Part shown: positions 26,581-36,588 of the stretch, piece after piece
How positions within the stretch are numbered: position 1 is the stretch's first letter
How the letters are laid out: every line of letters begins with the position of its first letter
Origin: Hypsibius dujardini
Lineage: Eukaryota > Tardigrada > Eutardigrada > Parachela > Hypsibiidae
Assembly (NCBI GenBank): GCA_001579985.1
Contig: LRSR01008131.1
Location: 1-36,925 of the forward strand
DNA: 36,925 nucleotides
Direction: 5' to 3'
Translations under genes and position numbers: made by a program
Notes under the pieces: generated by a model
What the model saw: only the letters and a program-made list of their open reading frames with translations
Told to the model about the DNA's origin: nothing
Databases searched by the model: none

Positions 26581-27091
26581 TAGAGCTGTGCGCGGTTACG
26601 AAAACTGGATCCGCGAACCGCACCGCAGCTCAATATATTAACCGTTAACCGCACCGCACCGCGACATTAACTAAAAACCGCACCGCCGCAGACCACGGAT
26701 CACAAAAATGAAACCGCGAAAACCGCGAATTTTAAATTTAAATGACAGTTTGCGAAATGTAGATCTAAATCGGGACAGTCCGTCCATAATGTACGTGACA
26801 CGCCTAATAACGACGCCAATCGGTGACGAACCGTTTAATAGAACACCTTTCAGCTGCTCAAACCTCACAGTGAACAAATGGCACGCCTTCTGGCCAAGAA
26901 CGCGATTGTTCGACTTTTTTATATCCTACCGTACAACCTTTACAGTTTCGCGGTTTGCGGCGGTTAAAAAATACGCAGACCGCGACCAGACCGCACCGCA
27001 GACCGCGAGCAGTCCGAAACCGCACCGCCGCGGACCGCCGCGCAATTTGCGGCGGTGCGGTGCGGTCTGCGGTGCGGTTTGCACACCTCTA
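26581..27091. mobile_element. Non-autonomous hAT-like element
   Basis: The ends are TAGAGCTGTGCGCGGTT and, on the other strand, TAGAGGTGTGCAAACCGC, the TAGAG/TGTGC end type common in hAT elements. Subterminal regions are packed with AACCGCACCGC and GCAGACCGC motifs on the left and their complements on the right, a usual arrangement for hAT transposase-binding repeats. No transposase is encoded in the 511 bp. The 8-bp flanks (CAGCGAAC and CACGGAGG) are not a clean target-site duplication, so the insertion is old or the boundary is off. Confidence 0.65.
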
Positions 27092-27150
27092 CACGGAGGG
27101 CCACACAACTCACCACAAATCCCGACACTAACACAACCTCGCTTTTATCA

Positions 27151-27471
27151 GGCCGAAACAGGGTCTACTTCCTCCAGATGGGCGGCTTTGCAAGGAACGA
27201 CCACATCCTCGCGGCCAACGGTCTCCACGTCAAAGACTTCCGCTACTAAGTCCGGCTGGGCAGGACTATGTTCGGCGGGCATGCTAGCGCCTTAATCAAG
27301 TACGACAAACTCTTCTACTCCATTATGGAGCTGATGCGGAAGGACGGCCGGTTCATCGGGAAGGATGTCGTCTATCGTGATGATGCACCCTCAGCTGGTG
27401 AAGCGGATCCGACCGGAGTCGTATTTAGGCGGAGGCGATTCCTAGTTTTATACGCAATATTATTTTTCTAA
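27151..27471 (+). pseudogene. Unidentified protein-coding remnant
   Basis: A single frame of about 107 codons after a plausible acceptor (TTTTATCAG) reads YFLQMGGFARNDHILAANGL, later RTMFGGHASALIKYDKLFYS and MRKDGRFIGKDVVYRDD. The composition is protein-like, unlike the surrounding repeats, but the frame is interrupted once and I do not recognise the family. It is flanked by the hAT-like element on one side and a minisatellite on the other. It could be a decayed exon of a host gene or part of an older insertion. Confidence 0.4.
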
Positions 27472-27689
27472 GCGTCCCTTGACGGCGGATGATATTAAGA
27501 AAGAGTCCCAAGATTAGGACCCACGACTCGCGTGGTAGATTTTCAACGGTTTGTTGTACCGGTACAAACGATCTGGGCGGAGCTACAACGCGCAACCGAC
27601 ACCACAACAGACAATTAATACTAGAACAGGGTGTTAATGCAAAAACAAAGGCGGCGTATCACACCGTGCCAATATTACACAAATGGCCA

Positions 27690-28212
27690 CAATTGTGGGT
27701 GGCCGAGTTTGAGCCGCTTTTTGGTGGCAGAGTTTGAGCCATCAAGGTGGTCTGAGTTTGAGCCACTTCCCGGTGGCAGAGTTTGAGCTACCATGGTGGT
27801 CTGAGTTTGAGCCACTAGGGTGGTCTGAGTTTGAGCCACTTCCCGGTGGCAGAGTTTGAGCTACCAGGGTGGTCTGAGTTTGAGCCACTTCCGGTGGCAG
27901 AGTTTGAGCCACCAGGGTGGTCTGAGTTTGAACCACCTCCCGGTGGCAGAGTTTGAGCCATCAAGGTGGTCTGAGTTTGAGCCACTTCCCGGTGGCAGAG
28001 TTTGAGCCACCAGGGTGGTCTGAGTTTGAGTCACTTTTTGGTGGTAGAGTTCGAGCCATCAGGGTGGTCTGAGTTTGAGCCACTTCCCGGTGGTAGAGTT
28101 CGAGCCATCAGGGTGGTCTGAGTATGAGCCACTTCCTGGTGGCAAAGTTCGAGCCATCAGGGTGGTCTGAGTTTGTGCCACTTCCGGTGGCAGAGTTTGA
28201 GCCACCAGGGAA
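27690..28212. repeat. ~47-bp minisatellite, GAGTTTGAGCCA motif
   Basis: About eleven units alternate GGTGGTCTGAGTTTGAGCCAC and GGTGGCAGAGTTTGAGCCAC half-units, with CTTCCC or CAGGG spacers. The same GGTGGTCNGAGTTTGAGCCA core is present in the arms of the palindromic element at 29791-30039. The open frame across it is not a gene. Confidence 0.93.
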
Positions 28213-28769
28213 AAATGGGAAAACTGCGAAATTTTAATTTAACGAAAAGTGAAAAAAAAACACGGAAAACTAAAATTTCAGGATATCTTAAAAATATATT
28301 TTAACTTGTTTATATTTAACTTGTTTAAATATGTTTCAAGTCCAACGAAATGTAAAATAAGTAGTAACAGACTCATTGCGGCAAACAACGGCTTACACGC
28401 GAAAACGATTTAATCAATGAAGGATATTTTGGTTGTATAAAGTATGAATATTAACCCTTTTCGCAAAGGAAAAATGTGGTTTGTGCATCTGACCCTTTCT
28501 TCTTGCAAGATGCGCGCCACACGTAAAGTCCTCTTGCCGCGACGCAAAATCGGTTTCAAAATGTCATAGATAGGTCATTTTTATTGATCTAACGCATGTC
28601 CGGTGGATTTAGTAAAGCAAAACAATCTCAAGATCAACATGCACCAGACATTAAATGAGGTAAGCGCGCATAAGAACAAGGGGACCTTTCTCAAATAAAT
28701 AAATAAATAAATATACGTTGTCATTCTTGTAGTGAAAAATCGTGCGGCAGAGTACGAGTGTTGTTTGGT
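28213..28769. other. AT-rich stretch, likely 3' flank of protease-like gene
   Basis: No gene is seen. On the minus strand an AATAAA lies near 28577-28582, about 190 bp past the stop at 28770, and could be its polyadenylation signal. A short (AAAT)n run lies at about 28696-28714. Confidence 0.5.
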
Positions 28770-29188
28770 CTAAACTGCAAGGTCCTGAAAAAAATACCCC
28801 GTTCCTGATGGCATGGGCGTGGTTGACGTTGTCACCGGAGGCTTTGTAACTACCGTTGTGCTGTTGATGGCCACGTCGCCGGCCAAGGAATTATCCGCAA
28901 TCCATTGGAGATAATTAACGATCTTGACGCTCTGTCCGCCGTCGCCGGTGCCGCAGGGACTCGAGCTGAAGGAGATGATACCGGCCGCGTAGTACGATCC
29001 GGTGGTGGGATTGTAGCACGCCAAGGGTCCACCGTTGTCGCTGATACACTGGTCCTGTCCGACAACGCCAGCAGAGCACCTGGCAGGGAACGAAAAAGAT
29101 TTTCGATGTCCTTATGTGCACGAATAATCTAATCGTTAGTGGTCAGACAGGCAGACAGACAGGCAGACAGACAGGCAGCCAGACAACC

Positions 29189-29226
<38 letters not shown>

Positions 29227-32200
29227 CTTAACAGAAGCACAGAACCAGCAATCATAATTATTCGGGATCATACAGGAAGTTAGCGAGATTAGTCTGACGG
29301 GACCCGGAAGGGTCAGTGAAGGAGGCGCAGAGTGTGGAAGATACGCCGCCTTGTTGTTGAATGGTTTGTTTGACCCATTTCAGCGGCACAGGATTTCGGA
29401 GGGCTGAAACAAAAAAAGGGATTCCCCGGATTTGAGTGTATTAAAACGTTTTGTCATTACTGTGTGCACTTGTTACAGAGGTTACACATGTTACCTAGGT
29501 TACAATTCCTCGTAGAGCGGATGCCGCGAAGTAAAAAGAAATTATCTGAGGAAACTCACCGGTGCCGTCGTTAGTTTCCTCGCCGTAACCGCTCATAACG
29601 CAGACTTCATTTCGCTGTGGTACCCTGTCGGTCAGACAGAGCGTGCAGGCACACGGCTTATTCTGAATGTCAATGGGCGCTGACAGTGTCAGTAAAGCTG
29701 AAACAATTTCGACCACAAAGATAAGAGAATAAAAAAAATGCAAATAATTTGATCGCAAAATATATTTATAACGTATTTATAAGACAGATACAAACGTGGC
29801 AAAAACTTCAGGCTGACTGAATTAAAGCCAAATTTTTACTGGCGCCCAGCAAAATGGGGTGGTCGAAGTTTGAGCCATTCTGACCAATGCCTGCAGCTAT
29901 TTTTTACCACATCAACCAAGCTCAGTCGACAACTGCACGCATTGGCCGAAATTGGCTCAAACTCCGACCACCCCGTTTTGCTGGGCGCAGGTAAAAAGTT
30001 GGCTTTAATTCGGTCAGCCTGATGTTTTCGCCACGTGTGTATCTATCAAATGTGAAAGATCCCTTACCAATGTCGTTGTCGTTGGTGCTGTAGGCAAATT
30101 GCGGATGAACCGTGACCGTTTGCACCGTGTATTCCTGGGCGCACTGAAGTGGGTCGTTAGCGTTGGACGCCGGTGCGTTGTCGTTGATCGCTCCCACGGT
30201 GACGAAGATCGCAGACGCTGCTATTGGATTGCTAATTAACAGAAATAGAATTGTTGCTGGGATTTCGTTTTGTGGCTCGGCATTCCGAATGGATTCTATG
30301 AGGACTTACTGATTCAAATCTAAAATGCAACTAGCGGTGGTGAGGATGGTCTGGGAGCCGATGATGATCCCGCCGCAGTAGACCGCGCCCTGGGATGACG
30401 GCAGGTCGCCCAAGATGAACGCCTTCAAAAACGGCGTCACATTAAACAATTTAACGTTCATTCAATGTGACCTTTATATCGGTAGCAGAAGTTACAAAAC
30501 GGGACCATTTCATCTCCGATTGACTCAATATTTCGTAAATACTCAGTACTTATAAGACATTAAAAGTATCATGATACTTTACCTGCCAGCAAATCTCCGC
30601 CGGCAAGGCGTCGAACCCGCCAATAATTCGATCCAATGGCCGGGACACCCTTTTCTGCAGCAACGTCGCACTCAATCGCGCCAACAGATCCTTGCTAGTT
30701 TTGCCCCCAAACTGGCCCACAATACCGAACGGATCGACCGCGTTATTCCCCGGGAGACCGCAACGCTTCGGCCCAGGCGGTGGGATGAAGGTCACCAAGG
30801 GCGTAGACGTGGTGGATGTCGACGTTCCAGTCGTCGGTCTGGACGTGGTCGTCGTAGCGGGGCTCGAAGTCGTCGTCGTGGGACTCGAAGTCGTCGTAGT
30901 GGGACTCGAAGTGGTCGGCACTGTGGGAACTGCACGTTCATAAAAATGTACATTATAATAATTTACCTCTTCATCACGAGTCATTTAGTGTGGTTCCGCA
31001 TATTCACTTACTCCCTCTTTTGGTCTAGTGTAGTTGTATTAGTTAAGAAGTTGTATTGTAAATACTCCCTTTGGTTAACGACTTTCTTTCGTATCGCCCT
31101 TTTTCTTGTATGTACGAGGTAAAGGCCGTTAACCAGGCCGCTTTTAGAAATCGTAACTTAACCAGGCCGGCAGGCCAACAGGTGGCGCATAAGTCGTTTT
31201 TGCGAAGTCAACCCAGGGAGATGGAACCGAAGTGGCGCCTCTACCGGGCTACTTGCACACTTCTCCATTGAGATTCTTCTCTTCCTTTTTTTGGACTCAC
31301 ATTCGAACCGTGAGGCTTAGGAACGAACTAAAACGGGTCAGAGAATGTTTTCTGAATGTTTTCAACCATCTGTTATGGCATGGCAGCACTGCAGCGCCGG
31401 GAAATCAACGTTGAAAAAACCGGCCTGGTTAAGTTAGGATTTCTAAAAGCGGCCTGGTTAACGGCCTTTACCTCGTACTGTATATCGTCTTCACTGAATC
31501 ATCAACGATTTTTTCTATTTCTCGGGGTATATAATCCTATCTTTGTGTATGTAATCCTCGCAGCTCACTAGTTCCTTGTAATTGAATAATATATTCTAAT
31601 TCTTCCTTGGCACGGGTCGATGCGATTCAGAGTCGGCTGCACCACGTATCTAGTTAGATCCTGCGTCCGGGTGCGCGCAAACTCCCGTGACAACTTACTA
31701 ATTTACCAATACTATTTTATACTGACAAAACGCTCAGTTGACTTCAAATTTGTTCAACCAATCAACAAATCAATCAATGCGTTATATGATGTTACTCGAA
31801 ACTTACCAGTGGTCGTTTGTGTTGTAGTTGTGGTAGTAGAGGTGGTAGTTGTAGTTGTCGTGGGCGTGGGCGTGGTCGTGGTTGCCGGCGTAGATGATTG
31901 AATGACCACGTCCCCGGGCAGGGAATTGGCGGTGATCCACGACAGATAGTTGTCGAGCTTCACGCTCTGTCCGGCGCCTCCGGTACCGCAGTTGGCCGTG
32001 CCGAATGAAATGATCCCGGCGGCGTAATAGGATCTGGTGACAGGGTTGAAGCAGGTCAGCGGTCCGCCGTTGTCACCGACACACTGATCCTGTCCGACGG
32101 CTCCGTTCGAGCATCTGACGAAAAAGGGCAACTCTTTCTCAGAAAGCGCAGAATAACCTTTTATATAATAAATAATTATTAAGCATAACTTTTTGGCTAC

Positions 32201-35200
32201 GCGCGCTACCGTTTTCCGAATGCTTCGTTGCTTTCCCGTTTATGATCTACATAAATTTCCCTTTTCTATGCAAATTCTATACGAGCTCGACATTGTGGGA
32301 TCTTTTATTTTTTTTGAGCCGATAAAAGATATTTCGCTGTACTGTACGCAGGAAAAAATTTCAGGTCTTTGAAGAATTGTTTATATTTTTAGCCGTGGGG
32401 AATTAAATAAGATTGAAAAGATCGTGGAATCGGCAAAGTTGTCAGTTTGATCCAAACAAATCAACTAATCAATGCTAAACCCAGTGTGTTATTTCAATCC
32501 GGCGTTTTGGCGCCCTCACTCTACACGCTGCACCATAATCGTAATCGGAAATGTTATCCGAAGAGACAAAGTTGTCAGAATAAGCTAAAACAACTAAAAA
32601 GACGATGAAAAAATTTTAATCTTTAATTTAATTTTAATCTTTACGTCTTTATATCACAGTTTCTAGGCGAAAGATTTCAACATTCCTTGAAAGATTCCAG
32701 GCACATGCACTCACATAAAGTTGTTGACGTCGGTCTCCGTGCCGTCGGTGTCTTGGAAGACAGCGCAATTGCCGGAGGTGGCGGTATTCTGCTGGTTAAT
32801 GGTCTGATTTACCCATTTCAGTGGAATGGGATCACGTGGTACTAAGGAGTACAAATAGTACACAATTCAGGAAGTACATAATTTAAAACTTGTAGTTTAG
32901 TAAGTTATGTTACATAAGTAAGATAAGTAAGATAAGTAACTTAAGTAACATAAGTAACATAAGTAACTTAAGTAACTTAAGAAATTGCTACTGAAGTAAC
33001 TAGGGTAATGTAATTAATGTAGGTAACAAAAGTAGAATAAGTAACTTAAGTCAGAAATCGTTACTGATGTAACCTGTGTAATACAACTAACATTACTGAC
33101 ATTAGTAACAGTAGTAGCATAAGTAACTTAAGTCAGAAATCGTTACTGATGTAACCTGTGTAATACAACTAACATTAGTAGCATTAGTAACAGTACTAGC
33201 ATAAGTAACTTAAGTCAGAAATCGTTACTGATGTAACCTGTGTAATACAACTAACATTAGTGACATTAGTAACAGTAGTAGCATCAGTAACTTAAGTAAG
33301 CCAACTCGTGTAATGTGACTAACATGAAAGACCTAGGTAGCACAAGTAACATAAGTAACTAAAGTAAGTAAGAAACAATTACTGAAGTAACTTGTGTAAT
33401 ATAACTAGCATAAGTAACATTAGTAACAATACATTAGCGACATTAATAGCATAAGTAAGTCAACTTGTGTAACGTAGCTAATTTGAGTAACTTAAGTAGC
33501 ATAAGTAGCATAAAGAACTTGATTAATTAGAAAACCGTTGCTTAAGTAACTTACGCAACATAAATAATAAAAATAACATTAAAAACGTAGCATACTTAAA
33601 TAACATAAGTTACTTGGGTAAAACCTATACGAGTGCGTATACATAAATATAAATTATATTTAAATACAGGTAGTTTCTTAAAATCAATAAAAATCCCTTG
33701 AATCCTTACACGTATTGGCGGCATTTTCGTATCCATAGCCGCTCATAATGCAGCGTTCTCCCACCGCCGGCACGCGATCAGTCAGACAAATGATACAGGC
33801 ACATGCCTTATTCTGAATGTCAATTGCTGTCGACAAAGTAAGAACCGCTAAAAGAAAAAGAAACGGTTCGATGTGTTAGAAGCCATATTACGGGTAAATG
33901 ACAACAGAACAGAACAGAACAGAGCAGAACTAAACCCAACAGAACAGAACAAAATAAAAACAGAACAGAACAAATCAGAACAAATCAGAACAAATCAGAA
34001 CAGAACAAAACAGAACAAAACAGAAAAAGACAGAACAGAACAAAACAGAACAGAATAAAACAGAACAGAATAGAACAGAACACATTCAATCTTGCCGATA
34101 TCATTGTTGGCGGTGTTGTAAATGAATTGCGGATGATTGGTAACTGTTTGGACCTGGTACTCTTCTTCACAGCCTGTGGGGTCCCCTGAATTGGGAGCGT
34201 TGGTGTTGCGGGCACCCACAACGACCGAGATTGCGCTAGCCTTAATCGGGCTCCTGGAAAACAGATGAGGTTGTAAGGAAATGCATTAAACGAAATGATC
34301 CGCATTGTACAAAAACTTCTAGCACGAACAGATTAAGATCCAGCAGACAAGTGGCGGTTGTCAGAATGGTCCGTGTACCGATGATCATGGCTCCGCACGT
34401 CACCGCGCCCGAACCGTCCGGCAGATTTGCCACAATAAAACCCTGCCGAGAACACAAAGTGCGGTGGCTGCAAAATACATTTTATTCAACTCCTTTTTTA
34501 TTTATTTTTATTTTATTTAGTCTCGCAGCAAAGAAATAGAAGGTCCAATTTTCGGCAAATCGAAATCTTTACATGCGAATTTTTTTAATTAAGTTTCGCG
34601 CAGAGTTCTGTACGCTCCTACAAGGTTACAATCGACCCCGCCAATTTGTACAAGTGATCATCAAAAACGTCTTCCAAACATGCTCCAATCTGAAAATTGT
34701 AAAACATCAATTTCGAGAAGAAAAAATTTATTAAAGTCAATTCACTTACGTTCCTTTTTACGTTTGATTTTTTTATCGCACGTTCACGTGCATTTTTAAT
34801 ATATTTGCAGCATTCATTATCTCTCATGTATTTTTCTACAGTATCATTCATCGTCATTGGTTTTCATTTGCGAGTCAATTATGAGTAAACGCGGAAGGAA
34901 ACGGCGAAAGGGAAGGAGAGGGGAGAGTTTTGTCCTCCCAGTTTTCCATTTTCCCATTTTTTTTGGTCGTTTTCATGTAGCTCCTCTGTTCAGGCTTCTT
35001 ACCTGCCAGCAGATTTGATCAAGCGTCGAGTCTGCCCCGCCGATGATCCTGCCAAATATCTCCGCCGATTCAACTCGCCGTCTCTCCGTTTCGTGCATTT
35101 GAGGTCCGCCGGGAAAGCGACGTCTAATGATAGATTTGCTGGTGAACTGCGAAACGATTCCGAAGGCGTCGAGAACGCCATTTCCCGGCAAGCCGCATTG

Positions 35201-36099
35201 CTTAGTTATCGCCTGCTTCTTCCGGACAACGTTCTGACCGGCCGGTGCTACGGACCGACTGGTCGTCGTCGTTGTCGTCGATGCTTCTTCCTTCGGCCTG
35301 ACGACCTCCAGAATCCAATCGAGGTAGTTGGCTAGTTTGACGCTCTGCATTCCCAATGCGTGATTGCAAGTGGCCGAACTGAAGGACATCAGACCCGCGA
35401 GGTAATGCGACACCGTGTCGGGGTCGAAGCAGACCAAGGCACTTCCTGAATATAACGGGAAAATATTATTTAAAATTAAGAAGATTAAAAATTGCGAATT
35501 GGGATTATTATTTTTTCGGTTTCGGGTAACGAAAAATTCGGAATTTCAAAAGAAATGTAACTGAAAGATTCCAGTTTCTACGATTTGTTCAGACTTTAAG
35601 AAATGAACGGAAGTACAATTCCTTGATACTCTCCGATCGAATCGAATCGAATCGAATTAATTGGCGTCAGCAGAAAAGTAATTTCGCAGTGATTTTAATC
35701 GATTCCATGCGGAATTTCGGATGAGCCAGCATCGAGAAGACTTTTTTCCACAAAATCGGAGTTTTTTCTTTGAGAATCGAGAAGTGGTTTTTGAAGTTAG
35801 TTCGGTGCTCACCTTGGTCGGCGACACACGAGTCCAAATCGGCTGGTCCACTTGTACCTAAAAAGAGGTATAAAGTACACAGGAAATTCAGTTCGGCTCG
35901 GTTTGAAGATGAGTTTGAACTGATCGAATCCTCGTTGAGTCAAATATCAAGTCGAAGTTCTAATTACAGTAAAAGTTGTTAGCTCCAGTCATGGCTCCCG
36001 ATCTCGCATCTTGAAGGGCGGGGCAGACAGTGGTGTTTTTCTGGTCCACTATCTTCTGCGTAGTCCATTTAAAGGGAACAGGATCGCTGTCGGACGAGC
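28770..36099 (-). CDS. Tandem trypsin-like pseudoprotease, at least 3 domains, 5' partial
   Basis: Fourteen exons in coding order: 36099-35968, 35857-35813, 35445-35003, 34442-34330, 34253-34096, 33847-33710, 32841-32715, 32114-31807, 30929-30583, 30422-30310, 30231-30068, 29697-29560, 29403-29274, 29079-28770. All phases agree; 887 residues to the stop. They encode the end of domain 1 and complete S1 (chymotrypsin-fold) domains 2 and 3, each preceded by CGLPGN(N/G)...D.FGIV.QF and the activation site RIIGG. Linkers between domains are Thr/Ser/Pro-rich, as in mucins. His57 is Thr in domain 2 (LTTATC) and Ser in domain 3 (LTTASC). Asp102 (NDI) is kept. The GDSGG motif is ADQGS, GDNGG and DNGG, so Ser195 is Gln, Asn and Asn. 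Probably secreted and without protease activity. Domains 2 and 3 share exon borders and phases. One donor is GC (34095-34094). The 5' exons are outside the window or lost. Confidence 0.88.
29139..29226. repeat. CAGA array in protease-like gene intron
   Basis: CAGACAGGCAGACAGA tract within intron 29080-29273, the only such array in this gene; its other long introns hold different repeats. Confidence 0.95.
29791..30039. mobile_element. Palindromic MITE flanked by TA, intronic
   Basis: The arms begin CAAACGTGGCAAAAACTTCA on the left and CACACGTGGCGAAAACATCA on the reverse of the right. They pair for about 100 bp through AGGCTGAC, GAATTAAAGCC, CGCCCAGCAAAA and GGGGTGGTCNNAGTTTGAGCC. TA flanks both ends (29789-29790, 30040-30041). 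Inserted in intron 29698-30067 of the protease-like gene. The inner arm resembles the minisatellite at 27.7-28.2 kb. Confidence 0.8.
31115..31475. mobile_element. Palindromic MITE flanked by TA, intronic
   Basis: Terminal inverted repeats start CGAGGTAAAGGCCGTTAACC and run for about 60 bp. Each arm carries two NTTAACCAGGCCG motifs separated by GCTTTTAGAAAT and a TAACTTAACC or equivalent. TA flanks at 31113-31114 and 31476-31477 fit a Tc1/mariner-type insertion. The arms differ by only a few bases, so the insertion is relatively young. It lies in the Thr-linker intron (30930-31806). Confidence 0.88.
32880..33640. repeat. AAGTAAC-rich array with higher-order units
   Basis: Degenerate AAGTAACTT/AAGTAACAT repeats fill most of intron 32842-33709. 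Within them an ~85-100-bp unit (AGTCAGAAATCGTTACTGAT, GTAACCTGTGTAATACAACT, AACATTAGTAAC) occurs about three times between 33045 and 33290, with weaker copies on each side. Confidence 0.9.
33900..34083. repeat. AGAAC pentanucleotide array, intronic
   Basis: Impure (CAGAA)n run with AAATCAGAAC and AAAACAGAAC variants in intron 33848-34095. It extends to within about 15 bp of the GC donor at 34095-34094 (read from the minus strand). Confidence 0.95.
34618..34857 (-). CDS. Possible nested 59-residue gene, 2 exons
   Basis: Within intron 34443-35002 of the protease-like gene, on the same strand, exons 34857-34750 and 34689-34618 are joined by a 60-bp intron with a consensus donor (GTAAGT) and a pyrimidine-ended acceptor (ACAATTTTCAG). 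They read from MTMNDTVEKYMRDNECCKYI through KNARERAIKKSNVKRN to GACLEDVFDDHLYKLAGSIV and a stop, 59 residues. The amphipathic, charged composition looks like a small helical protein. I do not recognise a family. A decayed exon or a chance frame is possible, but a perfect in-frame canonical intron is unlikely by chance in so short a stretch. Confidence 0.4.
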   Translation of the reverse strand: MTMNDTVEKYMRDNECCKYIKNARERAIKKSNVKRNVSELTLINFFFSKLMFYNFQIGACLEDVFDDHLYKLAGSIVTL

Positions 36100-36120
36100 C
36101 TGGAAGAAACATTATAGCTA

Positions 36121-36569
36121 CAGCTGTGGCACGAATTCTTGACGAAGAACAAGGGCCGTTAAGTGGAACGCAACATACACCGTAAACAGGAACGGACAAA
36201 CTGCACGGCCCAAAAAATCAATCAATTGCAAATATACTCTCTTTACTTTGTGTGGTCTTAGTTGATTGATGTCTTGCCAATTTCTTCAAACGAACGCGAA
36301 AATTTCCAGCCGTTGTAAAGATTGATTCATCGATTGATTCCAAAAATGCCATCTTCAAAATCTTCCAAGCCTCCCACCCCTGTCCCAATTCTACATAAAA
36401 TTGTACTTTCCTTGTTTTAGAAAAGTTCTATATTTTCGTTGTTCAAATTTAAGAGAAAATCTATAATTTTTCCCGGTTTGTCTGTTCCGATTAAAGCAGC
36501 TTTTTTCGCAAAGCGTGCGGTCCACTTAACGGTTCCCTTGTTCTTCGTCAAGAAATCGTGCCACAGCTG
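36121..36569. mobile_element. MITE flanked by TA, upstream of last visible protease exon
   Basis: Terminal inverted repeats of about 55 bp begin CAGCTGTGGCACGA and continue TTCTTGACGAAGAACAAGGG and CCGTTAAGTGGA. TA flanks lie at 36119-36120 and 36570-36571. The arms are nearly identical, which suggests a recent insertion. The interior is AT-rich with short GATT runs and no coding sequence. It starts about 20 bp upstream of the acceptor of exon 36099-35968. Confidence 0.88.
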
Positions 36570-36588
36570 TAACATCATTACTGTTTTA

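Noticed and set aside
26266-26583. Plus-strand frame with a hydrophobic start upstream of the unrecognised gene
   Set aside because: It spans the 27-bp tandem repeat and has no homology or splice context.
27742-27936. Open frame with a repeating VAQTQTTLVAQTLPPGS pattern on the minus strand
   Set aside because: It is a translation of the minisatellite units, which vary in length and break the frame elsewhere in the array.
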